A DNA stretch of 64,000 nucleotides. Origin: Haemonchus contortus (lineage: Eukaryota; Nematoda; Chromadorea; Rhabditida; Trichostrongylidae). Made by a program: the position numbers and the translations under genes. Where the stretch lies: contig LS997563.1 of assembly GCA_000469685.2 (NCBI GenBank), positions 2,113,281 to 2,177,280 of the forward strand. Reading direction: 5' to 3'. The stretch's first letter is position 1; each line of letters begins with the position of its first letter. The notes under the pieces were generated by a model that was not told the origin of the DNA, ran no database searches, and saw only the letters and a list, made by a program, of their open reading frames with translations. Positions 13,306-25,800 of the stretch are shown here, in pieces.

Positions 13306-16300
13306 TCTCTCCTGCATTGTGAAGATCCTCCCCACGACGTGTGTTCAGCGCAGGATGGTACCTTGACGGGATATTCGGCTCTCTTGTTTGAGACAGAACT
13401 CTCACAATTTTATATCATATCTCATATTCAACCTCACTTTTTACACCTTCGAAGGATTTCTGTTTTATTTTTGAGCATTCTCAATCGATCTAGATAGAAA
13501 GAATAGGCTCTACATTCACCGAGGAGTTAAATATGGACAGTATCGTTTCCAAAGCATCTCGTCCGACAAGTCGGAAGCACGAGAGCAGGCAGAAATCTGT
13601 GCATTTTCCATTAAAACTCGTCCAACTTATTCAACGCTGGTGTCGTCTGGGGTGGATTTACTCGTTACCACACATCATCTTGGTACTCTGCCTTTTCGCC
13701 ACGACTGGCCGACATGAGCTCCTCTGCGCACAATTTGATTTCCGATTGACGGCTTGACGAACGAAATTAGTTTGAAGATGGATAACGAAATGGAGAATTT
13801 GTCTCTCTCACAGCTCCCAAATACATAGAATTTTCGGAACTACGGTGGGATACTGTAGGCGAAAAGTCACAAACCTGTTGATCTTCCGCCTATGTACAGC
13901 ATTCATGTTATCATTTTAGTAGCAAGGATCTCGTACTTTGTCCTAGTCTTCTAGATCTGATAGCTTCCTAGAAACTGTAGACTCGTCAGTTATATGGCAA
14001 CGTGCCACTTTCGGTGTTGTTACGGTAGTCATTGATTTTTGTCGACGGGCACTTCTCGGAAGATTACGATCGCTGTGACATTTGCGGGCGACCACTTTCC
14101 TTCATGTGACCTTCACTGTTTGACCAAAAAAGTTGTCTCTTGTCCCCGAAAAAGTCCCCGTTGTAAAGTTTTTGGGTCAGTATTGACCCCGGAAAAAAGA
14201 GCTTGTTGCTCATTGTCGATTAGTGAAAGGGCAATCACACGAATCACGTCGAATGGTGAATGAATCATGCACATGACCATGGCCGTAACCTCACGACCGA
14301 TCTCTCGACGACGACGTTTTTCCCAGTTCTGAATCATGCACCTATTTGCATACCCGTAGAATATCACAATAGCGAAATGAGTGAACGCTACGACGATGCA
14401 TGAGAAGAACTCGCACGGTCTGCATGGACTTTACTCCAGTTATTGATCGGGTCCCAAATCGATATCTATTGTTTTTTCAGCATCAGATAGCCTAATCGTC
14501 GCCAGCAAATCTGCCTGGGCCACTTGAGATGGTTCCCTCTACGAGCATGCGACCTTAATTTGGGATGCGCCATGCTCGTTGGTTTCATTCACAATCGAGA
14601 GCCGTCTTGGCAAGTAGTCAAGCACTGCATTAGCGAGCAAGAGCCGAAGAAGGAGGGCCAAAAAAAATGTCCAGTAATAAACACGACCAATTCTAGAAAC
14701 AATCAGAGTAGTAGAGAAATTTCCCCTCCTCTCTTCCCTCCCACTGATTCACCTCCGATCCTTTCCTGTTTTAGTTCGCTCGCGCTATGAAGACATCCCC
14801 GGTGCTCTCCAACTGTTTTTGACTATGCTAATTGTTTATTTAAGGATTACCACTATCCTCCCACCACCATCTACATTCTGACTGTCAAGACCCCCATTCT
14901 GCTCTTTTTTAAAATCCTACAGTGAACTCAGGCTACAGAATGAGAATAGTCTATCTGCATTCAAAGTTCGAGCATCTTTTTCCATGGCCATATATGGCTT
15001 GCAAAACACTTTGTGTCAACGCTGAATGCTGTTAATGTAAGTCAATGGACCACGACTAAGCAGCGAAGTTTGGAGGGCATTAGGGCAAAGACAATGCCAC
15101 CAACTACCCCTTCCTTTCTGACTGTCTCGATTGGGAATGACGCCTTTTCGTAAAGTCTCGTGCCTAAAGAAAGTGTCGTTGGAAACTACCTTCCGAGTCT
15201 ATAAATCTCTGAGCCCTCCTCTGGCACTGTCCCTACCCGTATCAGGCCTGCTCCTGCCTATTCCAATGATTTATTCCTAAAATGGACTCCGATCAAACAA
15301 TTTTTTCTTTGAAGCCATTTTCCTCAAGAGATTAACTAGTACAGGGTCAACGAACTACTGCGGCTAGCCAATTGCGAACACACCGCTTTTTCCAAAGCTG
15401 CTAGCTGGGTTTTCAAAAGCCGGCCAGCTTTGAGAGCGAGTTCTATTGTTAAGAGGTAATGTGTGGTAGTGTCTTTCGATTACGTTCACGCTCAGCTGAA
15501 CAAAGCGAATTCCGTCGCAATCAAGTCCCCTCTCTTCAACTAAGCTGGCTCGATCCACTAAAATTCAGCCAACCGTCTACTCTCAGAGGCACCTCCTCCG
15601 CTCCCAACTACTTCAATTCAAGTCTGGCCAGCCATGCAGTCTGCTCCGATTCCCATTTTCAGACTTTCGACCGCTACCGTAATCCCTACGCGGCAATTTG
15701 TGTTTGCTTTTCGACGCTACGCGCTTTCGAAACGAAATTTCTACGGCGATTGGCTGACACTGTCGTTTCAAGGCCGTTGCGGGTAAACTGCGTCTAACCA
15801 GAGAAATAGGATTGAGGGGGTTTGATTAGATGTGAGATTGATTGAGGAAGAGGGATGATTGGAATTGTAGGGGACATTCGTCGAAAGTTCAATTGAACAT
15901 CAATTCGTGATGACTTTGGTGAGACGTAGGTCGCGCCATGCATTTGACATTCGTGTAGGAACCTGCAGCTATGGTTTTTTCCAGTTACTGGGCCTTTTAG
16001 CTTAGCCGCGACCAGAAGCCCAGATTCGGAATGAAGTTACGTCGTCAAGCCAACTGCTTTCGGTGCTTCACTTTGTATGTCTCTTATGCGTCCCTCGACA
16101 CTTGGAATTCTTCTTTCGTCAGATTCCTTTTTTTGAATCTAGGTCCTCGTTTCTATTGATTTTTCTCTCCATTTCTCCATCTTGTCCTATCTTTCTGCCC
16201 TCTATTTATCCCTTGAAGCAGGAAAAGCTGTTCTCTGCTCTTTTTTTTTTTAGTGAGCCCAAAAATTGCTGGAAAGACTTGGCTGAACGAATGTAAATAA

Positions 16301-16786
16301 AATTATCTATATGGAATTTTCATGCGGTATTCGGTTTGATATGATATATTTTTGATGAAGAATCTTTTCACCACAGTGGACCAAAATAGATAAAGATTCT
16401 GGTTTTGAATCATTCACAGCGATAAAATCATTTTTTGAGCCTTTTTTATGCTACATACAATTAATAGTTGTAATAAACTCGGAGTCTGTCACTAGTTAGC
16501 CAAATATTGTTTGCGAAAATCTGGTGTCGATTCTGCATTGAATAGAGCTTTTTTCAGATCGTCCTGAATCCGAACAAGCATCGAACACCATTAAAGAGGT
16601 CAGTTCGATTTGTTTCATTTCAGATATAGGGCTGAGTGCTCAATGAGAATCTTCGAAAGTTGGCAGCGAGCCAGTTTGGTAATCAACCCGATGAGACGTC
16701 ATGTTATGCTGTATGTTTACCAAAAAGACTACGATGCCAGCAAAAAGTCGAGTGACCGAGAGGTTTTGTGATCGAGAGTGGCGAAG

Positions 16787-16803
16787 GTCGTCGTCGTCGT
16801 CGT
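16787..16803. repeat. (GTC)5 short repeat
   Basis: GTC repeated five times plus GT, in a segment rich in CGA/TCG triplets. Confidence 0.85.
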
Positions 16804-19800
16804 TTGTCGAAATATCGATGACGAAGTACGGTAGCCAAAAAGAGATCTATGTTTGATTAGGGTGAACTGGCGTGAGTCAAAGAAGCCTCGTACTTGACCA
16901 GTTAGGAGACAGATCACTCTCGTACTGGGGAGATATAAGATATATGACGGTATTTAACTACCGAACATGGCAGGAGTTTTTAAAAGAGCATTTCTAAACT
17001 CTAAGGTTTGTATTGAGAGTTTCAGAGAAACTGGGATTTATGAGCGAAACCAAATGACATTGTAGGAAATTGAGTTTTTCTGTCCGAAACCCTAAAGAAG
17101 AGGCTTATGACTCTTTCAGTATCACTTCGAAGTAATATATGCGGTTCCCATGCCGAGCGCAGAATTCTCCATCATGCCTTCACTTTCTCTTACCAACCCC
17201 AACCCCCCTTCTTCTCTATGTCGACATTGTTATCATGACCATCTGCTTTTTGAAGGTAGTTCCTCGGTAAATCCTTCTTTCGGATCTCAAGATTCTTATG
17301 ATTCTCTATCTACTAGCATGCTAACTCGACCTTTTTCACATCTCTCTTTCCAACTTGTGACAGATTGGAAGCGTGAGGGGACCATGATCGACTCTCGATG
17401 AATCTTGGACCGTTATGTGTACTGATGTCTAGCTGCCCTTGTGAAGCCTTAGCCGAGGTGGTATACCTTGTTATTTGGCTATGGTTTCGGCCTCATCGTT
17501 TTTGCCAGAGCCATAGGCTTTACAACGAGCGTGAGGGGACCTAAAGCAGATACTTCTACTACTCTGAAAACAATGAGCTTTTCCTCCGGCTTTTCCAAAA
17601 TACCATGCTCGACCACTTTCTTATTCTCATAATCCTTCCGATTTCCGCTTTTCGTCTTCTTTGTGACCCTTTCTTTATTTATGAAAATTTCATCTTCATT
17701 CCTGGCAGATTGTCTTCAAACGTACGTACTCATGGGTGTCAGTAGCGAAGCCATGAAGTCTAATAAATGAGCCACTGTCGCTCCGGTTGCCTTGGTATTC
17801 AACACAATTTCATTTGCTCCTTTGAAAACCCTGAAAACAAGCTAATTTCATTTGATACCATTTAGGAATTCCTAATTCAAGCGCTGCTTGTTTTCTGGTT
17901 GCTATGAGCGTTATTAGGTTTAAATCTAATGAAATTCACCAAGAGCTGCCCGCTTTGCCAGTCAGCCTTCCTGCAAGCTCCAGTTCTCGACAGCTCCCCT
18001 TCGTCAGTAAGCATTTGCCCCTTATATACTCCTTAAATAATGGCAAATAGCCCTGTTTGAGGGATTGCCTAAGTCTTCCATGATATGAAGCTCAGAGGTA
18101 TCCAGACCTTCCAGCAGCTTCCACTGGGAGTTTTCTGTCGGCTTTGTTTTTCGTATCTCCGCTTCATAGAACTCGATGTTTAATCCGCAGCAACGTTAAC
18201 GCTTCCATGGTTTTCGTTGGGATTTTAAAAGCATCCACTGAAGCGTCTAATCTCCCCTCGATGTGATTCGCTTTCTATGAATTCCTACCCTACCGTAGTC
18301 CCTTCAACACCGTCATCTTCGTTTCCTTGACGGAAGGAGTGGCTCTGTCCAGACCTCTCGTTCGCATCGGATCGCATCGTTGAAGAGGCGAAATTCGATA
18401 TCGCCAGGGCGATCAACCAAAAAATTGTCTGACCGGTGCTCTGACCGTGACCCAGCAGCCTGCAACGGCGAATTTCGCCTCGCTATTCCTCTCACTAACC
18501 GTCAATTAACTCTCGTTGCTCGAGATATGATGTAATGGGAAAATGGACGTTCCAGTGAGGCCTGATGGCTAGATGGCGTCATCTGGAGTCATTCATTTGA
18601 TGGGCTTTGAGACATTCTATTGTTTGTTTGTTTGCCACAGGTAACTTGAAGTTTCATAAGTACCCCAGTCCGAAACTTTACCTGGGCAAGCAAAGGTCCA
18701 CACCAGTAGTCTAGAGAGGCATTTTGAACACCCCTAATTTTTGGCGGGCATCGCTGTACGAGTCGTCGCCATTGCTAACTTCTCATCATCTGTATAGGAG
18801 AAATTCTTCAAACTGAGGTTCCAAAATCCCACTTGATCGGGTGGTGACAGACCAATCCTCTCACCCTCGTTGCCATCACATCACCGTGAGGAAGGTAGGG
18901 GCCGGAAAGCTTGGATAATGGAGTCAGAGTCTCTGCTCCTTCAGTTTTTCCCGTATTCGGAATGGAAGTGATCAGTAGGATCATATCGGTGGCTTGGTCG
19001 GAACAAACGTGGAGGTAGGAGCTGCCTCACCTACTTTTCTTGACAGAAACGATTCCGAATCATCAAGAACTATTCCAGTACACTCAGAGCTTACAACTTC
19101 TTCATTCGTAGATTTCGGAAATCGGAAAAAGGCTGGCCATCCAGGCTATTCTTGATTCTTACTAGAGGCTTAGCATCCCTGCCATTCGAACTGGCTTGTG
19201 TATTTGACGTAATGCATGACTTCCTTTTCCTAAAGTCCATTTTAGGTACATCTTCTGAAACTTAAATACTCATAGTAACGGATTATCCAAGGAACTTCAA
19301 AGCTACTTAATATCGCCTTATATTTCAAACAATACGGGTAGACGGTAAAAAAGTGCTTTTCGAGTACTTTGAATAGAAATCCGCTTCTGCTGACTAGTTG
19401 AGTTGATGAAGAAAGCAGTTATGAGTAATGGATGATACCGTAATGTCGATCGAAGGAACAGATGGTTTAGAGCGATTCTCTAGTCGAGATATGCACAGGG
19501 TGAGAGAGGATCAGTCCCCATGAGGGACATTTGGTTGCTAGGTTCTTTCGTTGGTTGGAGAGATTAGATCGATTCATTCAACTGCGGCCTCAAACCTCAT
19601 CAACGTTCTCAGTTCTCAGTTTTTTCCACGAAAAGGCCGTGACCCGCAAACATTGTCAGGCGTCGATGTCGATGGTCCCACAATCACTGGCGCCTGACCT
19701 CGAACTTTGCCCAGGTTGAATTACAGCGGGTGGTCCCGGTCTCGTTGGGATGACGGAGGCAGCCTTTTGAAGTCCACTTCTAATGAACTCATAGTTAATC

Positions 19801-21265
19801 GAAGACTCTTCGCCTTCAAAGATAAGCTCTTTAGGGATATCTAAACCAGAAAAAAACATTCTCTCCCGAAGTACTCTTACTCAGGGGCTATTTCGCCATT
19901 TCGCAAGCGTTCTGGGCCAATCCTTCCAAAAAGACTTAAACGATCTGACAACGAGACATAGTTAACGTTAGTAATAGTTGGTGTTGTTGGTGATACCTAA
20001 TACATGTATAGGTCTTTAATTGGGTCGTTCCTGTTCCAAGGAGAAGTTGCGAAGGGCTCCTTAGTAGATACTCCCATACACATTTTAATTGGCAATTCGC
20101 CAAAACCACGCCCCATAATTACCTTGAAAGCTGATACGATAATGGCATGATGGTTAACTCAAACATATAATTGTGTGGGATTGTTTGTTATCGTGTTTGC
20201 CGTGTCATCGACTACTTAGTTACGAGAAGTAATAAAAAACGTTGAAAACACAAAATATTAATATGATAAAGTTGGAGTACTGTAGTCATTTTATAATGGT
20301 TTAATTTCAATGGCATTTGGAGCAACTATTTCATATTTTTCAAATAAATGATGAGTAAAGATGTGAAAGGACAGCTAGAAAGTCCTGGAAGAATGGATTC
20401 AACAAAGTAAATCCGTTCGAGTTAACTCAATGAACGAGTTAAAGGGATACTTCACCTGGTATGCCATTTAGATAGGTATTGATTGATTTGACGTTCCTAT
20501 AGAAGTGGTTTAGGCATTATGAGCATTGGGAAAGTATGAACAAGTCCCGAAAGCTACTAGGGTAATTTTAAGACGAGTCTTCAATTGCCTAGACATTTGA
20601 ATCTTATTCGGTAGGTCCAAGGGCTCAGATTAGTGGCATCTTGCCTTCACTTGGTTGGAAGAAGAACACTAAAAAGCGCCATAGGGGTGGTTGTTTTCTA
20701 TGGGCTAGACGTACAAATGATAGAAACTGATCGTTGTCCTTCTTTTTCGATCCCTAAGAAAACGTTCGAAATTATTGACGAGTATTTTTAACTCGTAAGA
20801 ATTTTCGCGTGAAATTTTTGATAGCCATTTCAAAAATAATTAGAAAAATGTGGCAAATGAGGTACGACGCTTCTTGATGACTATTGAGGTTTCTATTTAC
20901 CAACCTAGCCTATCAGATTTTCCGCACCACGAGGACACCGTGGGTCAGTTGGGGCATTTTGACGTAATTCCCGTGCACGGTCTGTAATGGGCCATCCTGA
21001 ATGCAGGGCTTCTCTTTTTTCATCCTCGTCCACGGCCCCTGCCATTGTTTTTGACGAGCGATGAGTACTACGCCCGTGTGTGTGTGTTGGTCGTCTTTTT
21101 GTCATCCATAAGTGCACGGAGTTCAATTGTTTGACGAGATGCCAATGAGAGGTGGGAGGGTCAGTTTCTGCCCCGCTGTCGTCGCCTTCGTTAAATTGAT
21201 CGCCGATCCAGGTATCGATTGGCATTGATTACTTTGGCTAGAGTAAATTGCGTTGGCGTGAATGA

Positions 21266-21535
21266 TTAAAGATGATTGGTTGACGGTGGTCGTCGATCGG
21301 TCGACGTTGAAGGACGGGACGGCTTGAAACTTTTCGCTGTGTAAACAGAGATTCGAGAGTGAAGAGCAATCATCGCTTTGCCACACTCGCTCTCATACGC
21401 GTCGACAAGATGAATTGTATCAAACAAATGGGCGAAAAAAATCCGCGCTAATGACGTCATCCCAGTCGATCGATATGGATCGATAATTACCAGCCGTGAC
21501 AGCTTTCGCCCACAGCGAATGTAGTAGGTTATCAT
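21266..21535 (-). other. Unrecognised 89-codon frame in a CpG-rich segment
   Basis: The minus strand encodes MITYYIRCGRKLSRLVIIDP, then LFDTIHLVDAYESECGKAM and a basic Ser/Pro/Arg end, closing at TAA. Codon choice looks coding-like (GTC, CGA, GCG, TCG), but the whole segment is CpG-rich, which lowers stop frequency. An overlapping minus frame at 20905-21225 (MPIDTWIGDQFNEGDDSGAE start) is also open. No domain, no convincing splice site. Confidence 0.15.
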
Positions 21536-22781
21536 CCGTCCAGTTAAGGAATCATCTACTATACGGGTTTCTCATCTGAAGACACACTTTATTCTCAGGC
21601 TTTCTTTAGGTCCTCTTTTTCTGCAAATTTTGAGGGCCGTAATTGTTGAGGATTAATGGCGGCAGATGAAGGCCGGATAGCCGCTTATCGTATGACCCCG
21701 AGAGACAAATGAAACACGGCCATTGAAGTGTTCACAATGCTTACCATCGAACCATCAAAAACTATTGATCGAATTGATCCATTCCACCGGTTTACAGCCT
21801 ACAGTATTGGGGATCCATGCTATAGGGAACTGTGCTTAAAGCAGGGTTTAGGCTATCTTGAGAGTATACGATCAGAAGTGGCTTTCAGCAGGTGCGACTT
21901 CATTCCTACTTCCAGTAACTGCCGATTTTTGAGGCTAGGGAATTTGTGGGGAAGAGATGAAGGGGAATTAGTGAATCATGACAAACATTTTTTTGGTTTA
22001 CACTCAAAAATATTCAAGTAAATACAAAATGAGTAACATCTTGAAGATTGGTACTTAAAGGTCAGGACATTCTTCTGGGGAGCCGCAGCCGAGCGACATG
22101 TATGGGCTGAGCTCTCTGATTGTTTGGCCGGACTGAGGTAGGAAGTAATCACTGCTAAGAAATCTACCCTCCTTCCTGGCATCTCCAGAAGAGGTGAAAT
22201 GCTTCGGATCGTTGCGAGAGGTCTCCACAGCTATAGGTGGGATGAGGACCCAAATTAACGCCTAATTCATCAACAACCTGATTTTTAGAAATAATTCTTG
22301 ACAAATGTGCCCTTCAACCCGCGATCCCCTCATAAACCTCCAGCATGGCCTCATAACCTTGTCAGGTTCTCGAGAGGTGCCGTCTCGAATCCTTGTCGTG
22401 GTAGGATTTGTGTGTGTGCCTTTACGATTTCTCCTAATCATCCCAGGCGGTTCACCTTTGACCCTGGCCATTCGGCCCACTCTACACCCTATTTATCTCC
22501 ATCCTACACCTTTGTTCACGTATCCCACTGGGTTTCTTACAAATTCACTGCCTCTCTTCCTCTGTCTACATGTATCGCAAAGCAAATCTGACCCCTAACT
22601 GCTGTTCATCACACTTATTGAAAGTTGCTCGCCGCGTGGGACGGCAAATTTCAGTCGCGCGCGGCTTTTTTTCTCTTGTGGCTGCTTTTTTTTTCGAAGA
22701 CAATTACAATGATTTACACAAGAGATTTCTCTCAACTAACGTATCACATCGGATAGCAAGGGGGAATCCAGGCGGATCCAT

Positions 22782-22809
22782 GCGGCTGCGGTTTCGCGGA
22801 AACAGCCGC
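22782..22809. other. Compact GC-rich hairpin
   Basis: GCGGCT pairs with AGCCGC; after a 3-nt bulge GTTTC pairs with GAAAC around a GCG loop. Confidence 0.75.
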
Positions 22810-25800
22810 CCTGTAGGCACGAAAGAGTTGAGAAGTCCGTGAAGTGTTTCGTCAACGATCTTCTCAAACACATCACTCTTTCCCACCCCCGGGCCATTTT
22901 TCACACACCTCACGTAGTCATCCGTCTTCTGGACCTTTTTTTTTCTCAAAATGACCACTGTTCATCAATCAATCCGAAAAATTCGTAGGAGAATTATCAA
23001 ATGGAACTTTGAGGTATGGCCATCGATTTCAGATCCTCGTAATTTCCAGAGGCACTCTCGACTTGGTATTTCAGTCTCAATGGATGCGTTTCAAATTTGA
23101 TCATAATTCCTTCTTTCAGATAATCATTTCCATAGTTTTTGAACTTTTGGAATTTCTGTCATTCACAGATACGACCACGCGAGGGTCAAGAACAGGGATT
23201 TTCCGAATTCCGTACTCCTGAGAGTGATTTTGGCTTTATCTGGGTTACTGGCCCGATACTCGAACCATTGGTTAGGGTATGGGGGCAGCTGAAACGAACG
23301 CCTTCAAACCTTTACTAACTTCCTCCCATACTATAAACTTTATTCAGGAAACCCCTAGACCTAGCTAAATACCGTCGCTGGATATCCATCCAGAGGGGTC
23401 CAAAACTTTTAGCCTCATTGGACAACTGAAATCGAATACGGTACCCTAAATCAACATTGTGCAACGGACTTGCGGAATTTCCGGCAACCCCGCTATGTGA
23501 CCTAACCAGGAAGGGATAAGGGCGTCTAGATTGGCGATCAGAGATGAAGAACAGGGCTGCTGGGGATTTAGGAGCTCAAATGATTCCCTCCTTTCTCTGT
23601 ATGGGCTTATTGTCGGATGGTAAGCGTTGTTGGAAGAACTGAATCTAACAGCGACACCTATCTCTTTGGTGCGATCCTTTTAATCCTAGTAACGCCTAGT
23701 CTATCAAGGAGGTGATTGGTGATATCTTGAATGGGTTACCATTGGTATAGGAAAATCGTAGAGCTTTGGCTCACTTCTAAGCGTCACCTCTTACTTTTGA
23801 TGGAGTGCGGTGGAGCTTCAAAATTTAATTTCTCTTCCCCGGAACCTCAGAAGGGTTCCTATCTGTCAATTTTCCGGGTACATAGTGAAGCTCGTTGTGC
23901 CACAAATTGGCTGCCTCCTGACCGTTCTGAACGTCGGAGGCGCCTCTTCGTCTCTCTGGCTGACTCCGTTGACTGAATAGAATATCGTTCGAATTGTACT
24001 TGTGCTAATGCTGCGTATGAGTGTCGTGCCCTATCAAAAGATCGCCTCTGCCTCGCTCGCCGTCCGACGCACTCTGGTCATTTGGATGCTGTCTCGTCTT
24101 TGAGTTAGCTGTTTTTATTTGATTTCGCTGACCTCGCCGTACGCCACAACCAGCGCTGGGCTGGTCGGTCGGCCGCTGCGCGCAACGAATAACGGACGAC
24201 GGAGACGACGATGGCATTGGCACAGTGCCCTGCTGACCGGCGACCGGGTGCTCCGTTCGTGAACTTGACCTTCAGGATCCGGTCTCGACGTTTCCTGATT
24301 TCAATCCGGTTTTTCAGCTTCACGAGCTGGTCTTACTGTCATCCCTTTGCACTTTCTCTGGCATTTTCCAGTCCACCCTTGCCATATCTGCTCATTGCGG
24401 CTACCTCTTTCTTCCTCTTCGATTTTATTACTTTCTGAGGTATTCCTTGGATAACCTTTCCCTATTTCTTTGTCTCACCAAACTTTTCAGGACGTTCCGA
24501 GCTTTTTCCAATTCAGCTCTTCTTCACATCGTTAGCGGCTGTCGGCTTCTTCTCTTTCTTTTTTTCCCTTCTCCTTTCATACTCTATTGAGTCACTTCAT
24601 CCAGCACTTCTGCCTAATTTGTCTTTTTCTTATATTTCTTTTCAATAGGCTTAAACAATATAAATGGCTCACATTAGTGACAACTCATTTCTTGACCCTA
24701 TTTCATTCCGTGCATTCCTCAGCCATCCCCTGTTCCCTTCTTTTACAGTTTGAACTCTCGACTACTTCGGAATCCCTTCTTAATTCATTCTTCTATGCTC
24801 CGATATTTCTTCTTCATAATTCTTCCCTCCCACTAGGGCCATAGCCCTGTTTTTTCTTACCCTCTTCAAATTTCACTCTTCGGTGAAGTTCTGATTCTTC
24901 CTTCTGGCTTTCGTTTTGCTCCTCCTTATCAGCTCTTTTTTCATACTCGTCTCTGTCGACCCACGTGCTTTATGACTGGCTTGTCAGAGCCGTCATCTTT
25001 AGATGTCATTCTATTTCTGTTGTCAAATGCTTACAGCCTTGCTCACCATGTTTTTCCCCTTTCCTGCGGCATTTTGCTTTTCACTTTAAAATCATCAGCA
25101 GACAAAGAGCATCAAGCATTTCTGAACTCATTATTACACTTCATAGGGTCCTCGTATTTCTTCTGCATTCTGCAAACTTTCAAAGAGGAGTCATTTGAGC
25201 TCTGCTGTTCCTTGCAGTCATTTAGATTTGCCTTCCAAGACCTTGCCAAAGCTCTGGTCTTTGATAAAGGGCTACTGCGTAAATCCTGTTCTTGGCAAGT
25301 CCTAGGCGGTAATGTCTTAGAATTTCGTTGTCCATAGTATTCGGGCGTCTGAATGCGAATGGCAGGCTAAGAGCGATTTTCTTCGGCTTCACTGAGCACA
25401 CAAGTCTTTTCCATTTAATGAACCAGTCAGAAACAATGTCTACACTCTGAATCGATGACGTAGCCGACTTCACTTCCCACTGACTGACTCGCCGAGAAGA
25501 CTCGGCCCCACTACCTTCACACCGGCCTCCTTCCTACTTCGGAGCGATGATCGCTCGAAGATAGAATTGCTGAAAACTGCCGTCTGTTCGGTCACCCTTT
25601 CTATAACCACTCATCAGTCATCATTTTTTTGTGTATTTTGACATCTTACTGGTTAGTAGGGGTCTCCTAGAACACTAATAGTAATCGTGATCATACCGAA
25701 GTCAGTAGGTGGCCCCAGGAGCCTTTGAAGCCGTGAAGATCACCCCAAGAAAGATCAGGATCCCTCCAAAAGCTGTCTCCTGCCCTGAAGATGAGCAGTA

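Noticed and set aside
23245..23300. Minus-strand B-box-like GGTTCGAGTAT
   Set aside because: Two mismatches and no A box at the right distance, so not a tRNA.
24972..25337. 121-codon plus-strand frame
   Set aside because: Leu/Phe/Ser-rich because of T/C-rich DNA; no domain.
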